A DNA stretch of 39,834 bases from DATCJU01 sp036562635 (GTDB lineage: Bacteria; Actinomycetota; Actinomycetes; Mycobacteriales; Pseudonocardiaceae): assembly GCA_036562635.1 (NCBI GenBank), contig DATCJU010000025.1:1-39834 (forward strand), given 5' to 3'. The notes below the pieces were generated by a model. The model saw only the letters and a list, made by a program, of their open reading frames with translations, was not told the origin of the DNA and ran no database searches. Both the position numbers and the translations under genes were made by a program. Below are positions 17,004 through 24,966 of the stretch, piece by piece. Every line of letters starts with the position of its first letter. Position 1 is the stretch's first letter.

Positions 17004-17795
17004 CTAGTTGTGCCCGAGGCCGAGCCGGATCGCGGTCTCGACCGGGGAGTAGGCGCCATCGGCGCGTTCGATCTCCAACGGGACCGCCGGTTCCAGGGGT
17101 GGCTGGGCCATGAACCGCGGCACCGTCCCCCGGTGCGGCTGGGCGGCGTGGATCAGGAACGGGTGGCACAGGTACACGTCGCCGGCCTCCCCGGTCGCCA
17201 GGACGGTGGGCCGGTCGGGCGCGTCGAGCCGTCCGGCCCGGTCCATCTCCTGGCACAGGTCGAGCACGGTCCGGCCACGCTCACCGGCGGGTGCCAGGAA
17301 GGCCGGCACGTCCAGGTGCGATCCCACCTTGATCCGAGTGGGTGCGTCGTCCGGTCCGACGTCGGAGAACAGGAAGAGCATGAGCAGCGCCCGACCGCGG
17401 GAGGCGACGTTCAGCGCAGGCCACGTCTCCCCCTCCAGGGAGTAGGTGCCGTCCATGTGCCATCCGGTGTCACCCGGGTCGTCCGGATGGGGGAAGCGGA
17501 TCGGGAAGGTGCCCAGTCCCTGGCACGGCTTCCACCGCCCCGCCCCGACGAGCTGGTCGAACGCCTCGTGCAACCGTGGGGTGTTGGCCGCGACACGGAA
17601 CGGCTCGGCGGCCGAACCCATGATCCGGACCACCGGTTGGGTCCAGGTCGCCGGATCGTCGGGGTCGAGTCCGGTCATCCGCCAGAGCACGGCTCGTCCC
17701 TCATCGGCCACCTCGCGTGGGAACGCCCCGCGCAGGTGGACGAACCCGTCCCTGACGAACCCCTCGATCTGTTCCTCGGTCAGCGCCGGTGCCAT
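17004..17795 (-). CDS. PhyH-family Fe(II)/2-oxoglutarate dioxygenase
   Basis: This is a 263-residue enzyme. The facial triad is visible: the HxD pair in GWHMDGTYS (near residue 115) and the distal His in YLCHPFLIHAAQPHRGTVPRF (near residue 215), with the Arg of that stretch placed to bind 2-oxoglutarate. The family hydroxylates or otherwise oxidises small molecules, with succinate and CO2 as by-products. AGGAGGT 8 bases before the ATG at 17795 fixes the start; the longer frame to 17882 is rejected. It lies between a DMATS prenyltransferase and an MFS exporter, so its substrate is probably a prenylated indole. A strong hairpin (17895-17932) separates it from the prenyltransferase, so it may have its own promoter or depend on read-through. 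Confidence 0.88.
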   Translation of the reverse strand: MAPALTEEQIEGFVRDGFVHLRGAFPREVADEGRAVLWRMTGLDPDDPATWTQPVVRIMGSAAEPFRVAANTPRLHEAFDQLVGAGRWKPCQGLGTFPIRFPHPDDPGDTGWHMDGTYSLEGETWPALNVASRGRALLMLFLFSDVGPDDAPTRIKVGSHLDVPAFLAPAGERGRTVLDLCQEMDRAGRLDAPDRPTVLATGEAGDVYLCHPFLIHAAQPHRGTVPRFMAQPPLEPAVPLEIERADGAYSPVETAIRLGLGHN

Positions 17796-17894
17796 CGACC
17801 ACCACCTCCTGCCGGGAGCGTGCCCGACCGGGCGATATCGCTCCACCGAATTTCTCCCGCGACCTGGGGAGCGGTCCGGCACCGGGACACGTCA

Positions 17895-17932
17895 CCCGCC
17901 GTGGAGCCCTCGGCGGAGGGTTCCACGGCGGG
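17895..17932 (-). terminator. Strong hairpin between prenyltransferase and dioxygenase genes
   Basis: Arms of 17 bases (CCCGCCGTGGAGCCCTC and GAGGGTTCCACGGCGGG, one G-T pair) enclose the loop GGCG, 22 bases after the prenyltransferase stop. It should end or attenuate transcription before the dioxygenase and exporter. Confidence 0.75.
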
Positions 17933-17954
17933 TGGTCGACGGGGTGCGTGGTGA

Positions 17955-19091
17955 CTAGATGACGACCGGGGTGTCGTACACGCTGAAGCGGAAGTACACG
18001 CCGACGTCGGCGGGCGCGTCACCGTTGCGCGTCCGGTAGCTGAGCAGCTCCTGCAGCCCGGTGATCCCGGCGAGCGGCTCCGGCGCCAGTGCGTCGAGCA
18101 TGGTCAGGTAGGGCTCGGGGTCGATGGCCTCGGCCCGCATCACCTCGGCGACCCGGTCGGCGGCCTCGGCGTCGGAGGCCGTGTTCCCCGGGAACCGGAG
18201 GTAGAGGTTGGCCTCGTCCGGCCCGTTCCCCTCGGCACGGAAGGCCAGGCAGGTCATCGGCTCGTTGGTCACCTGGCCGTCGTGGTCCCGGTAGACGGTG
18301 TCGAGAACCCGGCCGGCGCGCACCGGGTCGTGCGTACGTGCCAGAGCCGCAACGGCGCCCAGTTCCGCCACCGGCATTCGTCCGTGGCGGTAGTAGACCT
18401 TGACGCGCGCCTGGGCTTCGGGACGCAGGTCCAGCGCGAAGAACTCCAGTTCGTGGCCCTGGGCCGTCAGCTCCGCGTGGCGTTCCGCGACGGGCTGCCA
18501 CGCCTGCCGCATGCCCATGCGGTCCATCGCCTCGGTGACGACCTCGCAGGCACGGTCCGCGCCCTGGGCCTGGGGGTTCAGGTAGACCTTGTACTGGAAC
18601 GGCTCCCCCGGACGCCAGGCCAGCGAGTGCCACACGGTGGGCCGGTAGAGGGCCGGGGTCTCGGAGAGGAAGAGGTCCTCCACCTTCAGGTAACGGTCCA
18701 CGGACACACCGGGTTTGTCCGCGAGCCGTCGGGTGAGCTCACGCCCGGCTTCCTGGCTGCTCCACGGGTCGGCGTCGACGCCCAGCGACTCGAACAGCAC
18801 ACGCAGTTCGGGTCGGCCGTCGCGCCAGCTCAACGACATTTCGGCAGGAAAACCGTCATGCGAGAGGAACGACGGGTACTCGCAACGCTCACCGAGCCGC
18901 CGGGATCCCCAGGGACGAATGAGGTCGTTCAGCTCGTCGACCGCTGCTTGTGCCTCGCCCGCGTTCAGGCCCAGACCACGGGAGATCGCCATCCATTTGT
19001 CTGAAATGAAGTCACTGTACGACAGCTCTGGCGCCCGGAACAAGCCCTCACGCCGTGCGACGCTCGACACACTTGGTGAACTGGACACCAC
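17955..19091 (-). CDS. DMATS-type tryptophan/indole dimethylallyltransferase
   Basis: This is a 378-residue soluble ABBA-fold prenyltransferase, the usual length for the bacterial group. It transfers a dimethylallyl unit from DMAPP to the indole ring of tryptophan. Landmarks are YPSFLSHDGFPAEMSLSW, with the catalytic-type Glu at 84, then RVLFESLG, FQYKVYLNPQAQG at 166-178, VKVYYRHGRMPVAELG and the C-terminal GVYFRFSVYDT; the Lys and Tyr residues of the KVY and KVYY strands form the diphosphate tunnel in known enzymes. Ring position (C4-C7) cannot be read. The start is GTG with GGAGGTGA directly upstream; the next codon is also GTG. It is divergent from the flavin monooxygenase, 166 bases apart. 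The pair matches the S. coelicolor SCO7467/SCO7468 type of tryptophan metabolism, as recalled. Confidence 0.9.
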   Translation of the reverse strand: MVSSSPSVSSVARREGLFRAPELSYSDFISDKWMAISRGLGLNAGEAQAAVDELNDLIRPWGSRRLGERCEYPSFLSHDGFPAEMSLSWRDGRPELRVLFESLGVDADPWSSQEAGRELTRRLADKPGVSVDRYLKVEDLFLSETPALYRPTVWHSLAWRPGEPFQYKVYLNPQAQGADRACEVVTEAMDRMGMRQAWQPVAERHAELTAQGHELEFFALDLRPEAQARVKVYYRHGRMPVAELGAVAALARTHDPVRAGRVLDTVYRDHDGQVTNEPMTCLAFRAEGNGPDEANLYLRFPGNTASDAEAADRVAEVMRAEAIDPEPYLTMLDALAPEPLAGITGLQELLSYRTRNGDAPADVGVYFRFSVYDTPVVI

Positions 19092-19257
19092 GTCACCTCC
19101 GCGCGTAAGCCTTACCCGGAATGAAGATCATCCGTCAATGGAGGTGCTCGCCCCGTGGCACTATTCGACGGCGATACCGCCGAACAGCCCCGTATTCCCG
19201 TGCTCCACTCGGGTGTGTGCCATGCCTGACATCCCAGCGGGCAACGGAGAAACGAAT

Positions 19258-20616
19258 ATGGCCGACGCCACGTGTGTGATCGGCGCCGGCTTCTCCGGGC
19301 TGGCGGCCGCCCGGGCCCTGCGTCAGCGCGGCCTGCCGTTCACCTGCGTGGATCGGTCCACGGCGATCGGGGGGCTGTGGCACTACTCGGAGGACGCCGA
19401 CGCGAGCCCTGCGTACCGCTCGCTGCACCTGAACACCTCACGCAAGGTCACGAGCTTCACCGACTTCCCCATGCCGGAGACCTACCCGCGGTACCCCCGG
19501 CACGACCAGGTGGCGGCGTACCTCCGCGAGTTCGCCGAGCACTACGGCCTGCTCGAGCACATGGAGCTGGGCACCGAGGTCCTGACGGTGCAGCGGCGAC
19601 CCGACGGCGGATGGGACGTGACCACCCGCGACCGCGCCACCGGCGAGGAGCGGTGTCGGCGATTCGCCAACGTCGTGGTGGCCACCGGGCACCACTGGTC
19701 ACCGCGTCTGCCCGAACCGGCCATTCCGGGCGCCGACACGTTCCCCGGTGTGCAGATCCACTCCTCCGCCTATCGCGACCCGTCCCCGTACATCGGGAAA
19801 CGCGTGCTCGTGCTGGGTATCGGAAATTCCGCCTGTGACATCTCGGTGGAGCTCTCGCGGATCGCGGACCGGACCCTGTTGGCCATGCGACGCGGGGCGC
19901 ATGTCGTGCCCAAGCAGATGATGGGAATCCCCATCGACGAAATTGCGACCAAATGGTGGTGGGCCCGGATGCCGTTCCGGGTGCAGCGCAGGTTCATCGA
20001 GGTCCTGCTCCGCATCATCCGCGGACGCATCACCGACTACGGAATTCCGGAACCCGACCACCGCATCTTCTCCGCACCGGTCACCATCTCCGACGAGCTG
20101 CTCAGCCGAATCAGCCACGGTGACATCCTGGTGCGGCCGATGGTGGAACGTTTCGAGGGCGCCACAGCGCATTTCACCGACGGCACCAGCGACGAGATCG
20201 ACGCGGTCATCTACTGCACCGGTTACCGCATCGAATTCCCGTTCCTGCCGTCGGACCACGTATTCGCACCGGACGGTCGGGTCGCGTTGTACCGCCGAGT
20301 GGTCCCGGTGAACCACCCCGGTCTGTACTTCGTGGGCCTGATCCGCCCCGTCGGGTCGATCACCCGCCTGGTGGAGGCCCAGTCGGAGTGGGTCACCGAC
20401 CTGATCGAAGGTGTGGCCGGGCTGCCCTCGGCCGAGGAGATGCAGCGTGAGATGGACGCGCACCTGCGTGCCACTGCAGCCCGGTACGGCACGGGGGCCA
20501 TGGACTCCATCCAGATCGACTTCCTGGTCTACCTGAAGGCCATCGCCGAGGAACGGGAGGCGGGCCGACGGCGGGCGCCGGCACGTCGTCCGTCCATGGC
20601 CCCCACAACGGCGTGA
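19258..20616 (+). CDS. Flavin-containing monooxygenase (SCO7468-like)
   Basis: This is a 452-residue FAD/NADPH enzyme. The FAD motif GAGFSGLAAA lies at 8-17, the FMO fingerprint FPGVQIHSSAY (FxGxxxHxxxY) near 165, the NADPH motif GIGNSACD near 195 and a CTGY variant of the FATGY motif near 325. Class B flavin monooxygenases N-hydroxylate amines; the homologue paired with a DMATS enzyme in streptomycetes converts dimethylallyltryptophan to the indole-acetaldoxime. The ATG at 19258 has GGAG 9 bases upstream. It is divergent from the prenyltransferase with a shared promoter region and is closed by a strong hairpin. The C-terminal 15 residues are Arg/Ala rich. Family is sure; reaction is by analogy. 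Confidence 0.9.
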   Translation: MADATCVIGAGFSGLAAARALRQRGLPFTCVDRSTAIGGLWHYSEDADASPAYRSLHLNTSRKVTSFTDFPMPETYPRYPRHDQVAAYLREFAEHYGLLEHMELGTEVLTVQRRPDGGWDVTTRDRATGEERCRRFANVVVATGHHWSPRLPEPAIPGADTFPGVQIHSSAYRDPSPYIGKRVLVLGIGNSACDISVELSRIADRTLLAMRRGAHVVPKQMMGIPIDEIATKWWWARMPFRVQRRFIEVLLRIIRGRITDYGIPEPDHRIFSAPVTISDELLSRISHGDILVRPMVERFEGATAHFTDGTSDEIDAVIYCTGYRIEFPFLPSDHVFAPDGRVALYRRVVPVNHPGLYFVGLIRPVGSITRLVEAQSEWVTDLIEGVAGLPSAEEMQREMDAHLRATAARYGTGAMDSIQIDFLVYLKAIAEEREAGRRRAPARRPSMAPTTA

Positions 20617-20622
20617 GATACG

Positions 20623-20659
20623 CGATGCCCGCCCCGGACCGGGTCCGGGGCGGGCATCG
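20623..20659. terminator. Bidirectional terminator, 17-bp perfect stem
   Basis: CGATGCCCGCCCCGGAC and its exact complement flank the 3-base loop CGG. It lies between the convergent monooxygenase and cvnD genes and marks the right boundary of the prenylindole locus. Confidence 0.88.
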
Positions 20660-20660
20660 G

Positions 20661-21254
20661 TCACACTCGTGCGTCCGCCAGGCTCATCGTGTGCTCGATC
20701 ATCGTGACGAGCGCGGTCTTGCTCGATTCCCGCGACCGCGCGTCGAACAGCACGACCGGTGTGCCCTCGTCGATGTCGAGCGCGTGGCGGACCTCCTCGA
20801 CGGTGTAGGGGTAGCTGCCGTCGAAGCAGTTCACCGCGATGATGAACGGAATCCTCCTGCGCTCGAAGAAGTCGATGGAGGAGAAGCTGCTGTCGAGCCG
20901 CCTGGTGTCCACCAGCACGATCGCCCCGAGGGCACCGTAGGCCAGCTCGTCCCACATGAACCAGAAACGGTCCTGCCCGGGTGTGCCGAACAGGTAGAGC
21001 ACGAGGTTCGGGTTGATCGTGATGCGCCCGAAATCGAGTGCGACCGTGGTGGTGCTCTTCTGCTCGATACCGGCGAGATCGTCGACGTTGACGCTCGCCT
21101 CGGTCAGAACCTCCTCGGTCCGCAGCGGGGGGATCTCGCTCACCGACGAGACCATCGTCGTCTTGCCCACGCCGAAACCGCCGGCGATGACAATCTTCAG
21201 TGCGGTCGGCACCACGGGCTTGTCGGTTGCCGACTCAGAGTCTACGAACGCCAT
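20661..21254 (-). CDS. cvnD: Conservon small GTPase CvnD
   Basis: This is a 197-residue Ras-like GTPase. G1 P-loop GGFGVGKTT (about 23-31), G3 LFGTPGQDRFWFMWDEL, and a G4 variant NCFD are seen; TPGQ in place of DxxGQ is normal for conservon GTPases. In conservons the GTPase forms a membrane-associated complex with CvnA, B and C, thought to act like a eukaryotic receptor/G-protein module in development and antibiotic control. The ATG at 21254 overlaps the end of cvnC by 20 bases, indicating translational coupling. It is the last gene of the four-gene operon, followed by the 20623-20659 hairpin. Confidence 0.93.
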   Translation of the reverse strand: MAFVDSESATDKPVVPTALKIVIAGGFGVGKTTMVSSVSEIPPLRTEEVLTEASVNVDDLAGIEQKSTTTVALDFGRITINPNLVLYLFGTPGQDRFWFMWDELAYGALGAIVLVDTRRLDSSFSSIDFFERRRIPFIIAVNCFDGSYPYTVEEVRHALDIDEGTPVVLFDARSRESSKTALVTMIEHTMSLADARV

Positions 21255-21603
21255 CGAGCACCGCCTGGAGTAGGTTCCGGTCCGGAATCTCCACGAACCG
21301 GGACGGGGAGCGGGCCACCACATACCCGCGCTGGATGAGGTCGCTCAGCAGCACCTTGACCACCATGAGCGGGACATCGAGGTACGCCGCGATCTCCGCA
21401 ACCGACAACGGCCGCCGGCATCGCTCGATGATCTCCAGGTGCTCCACGCTGAGGGACGATGTGTCGGGCGCCGCACGTAGTGCGACCACCTGGGTGACCA
21501 GGTCCAGATCCTCGCCGGCCGGTCTGGTGCGCCCCTTGGTCATTGCGTACGGGCGGACGAGCGGACCAGCCTCCTCGTCAATCCACCTATCCTCGTCGGA
21601 CAT
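21235..21603 (-). CDS. cvnC: Conservon protein CvnC (DUF742)
   Basis: This is a 122-residue protein of the DUF742 family. It has LVRPYAMTKGRTRP near the start, a central HTH-like PLSVAEIAAYLDVPLMVVKVLLSDLIQRGYV, and the ending DRNLLQAVLDGVRRL. It is an adaptor of the conservon complex, by family knowledge. The stop of cvnB overlaps this start as TGATG; the codon before is GTG, so the start could be 3 bases earlier. It overlaps cvnD at its 3' end. Confidence 0.93.
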   Translation of the reverse strand: MSDEDRWIDEEAGPLVRPYAMTKGRTRPAGEDLDLVTQVVALRAAPDTSSLSVEHLEIIERCRRPLSVAEIAAYLDVPLMVVKVLLSDLIQRGYVVARSPSRFVEIPDRNLLQAVLDGVRRL

Positions 21604-22034
21604 CACGAAGACCTCGAGGTTTCCGGAGTCGCCTGGGCGCTGCGCGGGGCCGAGCTCAGGTGCTTGCCGACACGCTTGACCAGCATGTTCATCTCGTAAG
21701 CGATCAGCCCGACATCCGAATCCTCCTCTCCGAGCACGGCCAGGCAGGCACCCTGCCCCGCAGCGGTCACGAAGAGGAAGGCGTGGTCCATCTCGACCAC
21801 GGTCTGGCGGACCTGACCGCCACCGAAGTGACGGCCGGCGCCCCGCGCCAGGCTCTGGAAGGCCGAGGCCATCGCGGCCAGGTGCTCGGCGTCCTCGGCG
21901 GACAGCGCGTTCGATCTCCCCAGCAGCAGCCCGTCGGCCGAGAGGACGACGGCGTGACGCACACCGACGACACGCTCTGCCAGATCATCCAGCAGCCAGT
22001 TCAGCTCGGTGTCCGGGGCTGTCTTCTCGCTCAT
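21603..22034 (-). CDS. cvnB: Conservon roadblock/LC7 protein CvnB
   Basis: This is a 143-residue roadblock/LC7-domain protein: LNWLLDDLAERVVGVRHAVVLSADGLLLGRS, then LAAMASAFQSLARGAGRHFGGG and LIAYEMNMLVKRVGKHL. Such proteins regulate small GTPases, here presumably CvnD, and dimerise. The ATG at 22034 has GGAGGAA upstream; the in-frame ATG at 22070 has no ribosome site and would overlap cvnA. It is 32 bases from cvnA and overlaps cvnC by one base. Confidence 0.93.
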   Translation of the reverse strand: MSEKTAPDTELNWLLDDLAERVVGVRHAVVLSADGLLLGRSNALSAEDAEHLAAMASAFQSLARGAGRHFGGGQVRQTVVEMDHAFLFVTAAGQGACLAVLGEEDSDVGLIAYEMNMLVKRVGKHLSSAPRSAQATPETSRSS

Positions 22035-22066
22035 TTCGACGTTGTTCCTCCGGTTGCTCGCTCGGA

Positions 22067-24631
22067 TCAAGGCTCGAGCGGGTCCTCTGCCCGGCGAGCC
22101 TCGCGGGTCCCCCGCTGGAAGGCGGACAACCTGGAGCGGGTCCGCTCCGCGAAGTCCTCGGGATCCGGCTCAACGGCCGGCTTCTCCGGGTCGGTCAGGG
22201 GTTCGTTGCGCAGTTGCGGGGCAAGGTGTTGTTGCCGCCGCCTGCGGGGCAGTGCAGGCCGCTGCCCGTTCCCGGTGAAGGCCGGTCGTGTCTGGGCGTT
22301 CTCGCCTGAGCCGACTGTCGGTTCCGGTTCGCGTCCCACCGTCCCCACCTTGTCGTCCCCGGTCTCCGGGCGGGTTACCCGTCGATCGCCGGCCGCCTCG
22401 TGTGTCACGCTGCGCTCCTCGGCCACGTCCTTGTCGGCCGCCTTCCCCATAACCGGGAGTCGGGCGGTGTCCACCGAAGAACCGTTGGCGTCCAGCGAGG
22501 AGCCGTTGGTGGCGGTCTGTCGACCTTCCTCGCGGTGGGGACGCGGCACGGGGAGCTGGGGCGCGGTGCCGATCAGGGTCTCCGGGCGCGTGCTCGTGTC
22601 GAGGAGCTCGAACGGGAGCAGGACCACCGCCAGGGTTCCGCCCTCGGCGGCCTCGCGCAGTTCGACACGGATGCCCCGCCGGTGTGCCAGCTGGCTGACG
22701 ACGAACAGACCGAGACGGGACTCACCGCGGAGCGCCATCATCCCGAAGTCCGGCGGGTTGCCCAGCATCTCGTTGGCCGAGGCCCGGTCCTCGGCGCTCA
22801 TGCCGAGACCGTGGTCCTCGATCTCGATGATCACGCCCTGCGGCACCTTGCTGGCGTGCACCTGGACCTGGGAACGGGGCGAGGAGAACGAGGTCGCGTT
22901 GTCCAGCAGCTCGGCGAGCAGGTGGATGGTGTCGGCGACGGCGGCACCCTTCAGCGCCACGGGCGGGACGGGGTTGAGCCGGATGCGCTCGTACTGCACC
23001 GTCTCCGCGATCGCGGCACGCAGCACGTCGACCAGACGAATGGGCTTGCGCCACTGCCGGCCGGGCTGCTCACCGGCGAGGATGATGAGGTTCTCGGCGT
23101 TACGACGCGCCCGGGTGGCCAGGTGGTCCAGCTGGAACAGCGCGTCGAGCCGCTCCGGGTCCTCCTCCTCGCGCTCCATCCGGTCGAGGATCTTCAGCTG
23201 GCGGTGCACCAGACCCTGGTTGCGGTGGGCGATGCCGAGGAAGACTCGGTTCACACCCTCGCGGGCCTGGGTCTCGGCGACGGCCGCGGCGACCGCGGTG
23301 TGCTGGGCGGCGTTGAACGCCTCGGCCACCTGACCGATCTCGTCCTTGCCGTAGTCGAGCGGGGGCACCTCGGCCTTGACGTCCACGTGCTCGCCCTGCC
23401 GGAGGCGTTCCACGATGTTCGGCAGGCGTTCGTGGGCCAGCCTCAGCGAGTCGTCCCGCAGCGCCATCAGGCGGGTGATGAGGGCGCGGTTGACCAGGCG
23501 CTGGGAGATCCGCAGGGCGGCGACGATACCCCCGAGGACCGCGACCAGCGCGACCAGGCTTCCCACGAGCACCCGGGTGAACTCGGCGTTGGCGTTGCGC
23601 AGGCCGACCTCGACGGCCTCGTTGGCCTGGTCGATGACCATGCGGACCACCTTCTCCAGGAGCGGTCCGCTGGTGCTCTGCCAGTCGTCGTCGGTGACGG
23701 GCAGTTCCTTCCCGCGCTGGGCCACGCCGTTCTGGATGAGCTCGTTCTCCAGCTCGATCCGGTGGGCCCAGCCGTCGCTGGAGGTGAGGTCACGGTAGCT
23801 GTCCCGCACGGCGGGGCTGGCCGCACTCACCGCCGCGTCCAGACCGGCCCGGTAGGCACCCACCAGGGTGGTGAACTCCAGGTGGTCCTCCGGGCTGAAG
23901 CCGCCGGCAACCAGGGCACCACCGGCCAGGGAGGTCGCCCGGGCCATGCGGTCCGCGGCACGGAAGAGCTCGGTGGCCGTCAGACCCGCCTGTCCACCCT
24001 CGGCGTCGGGGACGATACGCGCCTGGGTCTCGAACAGCGCGGCGGCGGCGTCGAGGAGGCTGTTGTAGAAGTCGTAGACCTCCCGGGCGGACCGTCCCGA
24101 CTCCGCCTGCGCCCGGCGGACCGGCAGTTCCTGCAGCAGGGCCTCGAGCCGACGGACCTGCTCCGTCACCGCGGGCGGTGCGTCCTCCGACAGTGACCGC
24201 AGCTCCTCCTGCATCCGCTCCACGGCCTTGTCGGTCTCCTCCTGCTGCCGGTACAGCGAGACCGGGTCGTCACCGGGCCGGGCCAGGAGGCGCAGCGTGG
24301 TCTCGCGCTCCTTCTGGATGGCCACGAGGCTCTCCACCGCCGGGATGGATGCGTCCTTCACGCCCGTGGCCACGGCCTGGGAGTAGACGCCGTCATAGAT
24401 CGTGTAGGACGAGAACACCGCCCACATCACCAGCAGCACGACGCTGGGGATCACGACGACACCCGTCAGCCGGGAGCGGATGGTCTTGTAGTTCGTCCCG
24501 GAACCGTTCTTCTGCTTCACAGCGCTCCACAGCTTCTCGAACCGCCTGAGTCCGGCACGATCGCGCCACCGGTGAAGGCACATCGGTACCGATCGCACGC
24601 CGGGCACACGACGCACCGGGTCCCGCGTCAC
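22067..24631 (-). CDS. cvnA: Conservon sensor kinase-like protein CvnA (nitrate-sensor, HAMP, HATPase)
   Basis: This is an 854-residue membrane protein. TM1 is at about 55-75, followed by an extracytoplasmic helical sensor of the nitrate/nitrite-sensing type at 90-345, TM2 at 353-374, and HAMP at 375-450. A dimerisation helix runs from FLGIAHRNQGLVHRQLKILDRME. The ATPase has N box LLAELLDNATSF (571-582), G1 IEDHGLGM and G2 GESRLGLFVVSQLA. The 170-residue tail is low-complexity and ends rich in Glu and Arg. It senses an unknown signal and feeds the CvnB-C-D module; no response regulator is adjacent, as usual for conservons. The first codon is GTG at 24631 without a clear ribosome site; the ATG at 24583 is an alternative. 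Confidence 0.92.
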   Translation of the reverse strand: MTRDPVRRVPGVRSVPMCLHRWRDRAGLRRFEKLWSAVKQKNGSGTNYKTIRSRLTGVVVIPSVVLLVMWAVFSSYTIYDGVYSQAVATGVKDASIPAVESLVAIQKERETTLRLLARPGDDPVSLYRQQEETDKAVERMQEELRSLSEDAPPAVTEQVRRLEALLQELPVRRAQAESGRSAREVYDFYNSLLDAAAALFETQARIVPDAEGGQAGLTATELFRAADRMARATSLAGGALVAGGFSPEDHLEFTTLVGAYRAGLDAAVSAASPAVRDSYRDLTSSDGWAHRIELENELIQNGVAQRGKELPVTDDDWQSTSGPLLEKVVRMVIDQANEAVEVGLRNANAEFTRVLVGSLVALVAVLGGIVAALRISQRLVNRALITRLMALRDDSLRLAHERLPNIVERLRQGEHVDVKAEVPPLDYGKDEIGQVAEAFNAAQHTAVAAAVAETQAREGVNRVFLGIAHRNQGLVHRQLKILDRMEREEEDPERLDALFQLDHLATRARRNAENLIILAGEQPGRQWRKPIRLVDVLRAAIAETVQYERIRLNPVPPVALKGAAVADTIHLLAELLDNATSFSSPRSQVQVHASKVPQGVIIEIEDHGLGMSAEDRASANEMLGNPPDFGMMALRGESRLGLFVVSQLAHRRGIRVELREAAEGGTLAVVLLPFELLDTSTRPETLIGTAPQLPVPRPHREEGRQTATNGSSLDANGSSVDTARLPVMGKAADKDVAEERSVTHEAAGDRRVTRPETGDDKVGTVGREPEPTVGSGENAQTRPAFTGNGQRPALPRRRRQQHLAPQLRNEPLTDPEKPAVEPDPEDFAERTRSRLSAFQRGTREARRAEDPLEP

Positions 24632-24966
24632 TCAGAAGGATGAACGCCTCTCAGCCTGCGCAGCACCACGCCGCCCTCCTCGGGGCGAGGCGCCGCGCCA
24701 TCGGTCAACAGGCGCCTCCGACATTCCGGTGGGCGCACCACCGGGCCCGCGCCCCGACGCCGTCGAGGCGCACGGTGAGGCACCTGGCGTGGCTTCCAGG
24801 GGGTGCCACCATCCCGCACACGCACCTTCGGTCCGCAAAGACAGGTACGAGCACCGACGGCACACGCCGGCTCCCAGCATGATCGCCGGTGCGGCAACGA
24901 CTCTAGCACGAAGTGATCATGGGCCGCCGGAGTGAGCTCCCCGACAGCCACGGACGCGGTGGCTGG
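24632..24966. other. 335-base gene-free stretch upstream of cvnA
   Basis: This stretch separates the flavoprotein gene from the conservon, both minus strand. It contains open frames on both strands with no recognisable protein features. It should hold the cvn promoter and leader; a TAGAGT (minus strand, 24900-24905) is a weak -10 candidate without a convincing -35. Confidence 0.5.

Noticed and set aside
15465..20659. Integrated element with att sites at tRNA-Arg
   Set aside because: No integrase, no transposase and no second copy of the tRNA 3' end was seen, so it is kept only as a possibility among the findings.
24628..24951. 107-codon minus-strand frame upstream of cvnA
   Set aside because: Arg/Pro/Gly-rich, with no motif. 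It overlaps the cvnA start by a few bases and is more likely the promoter region.
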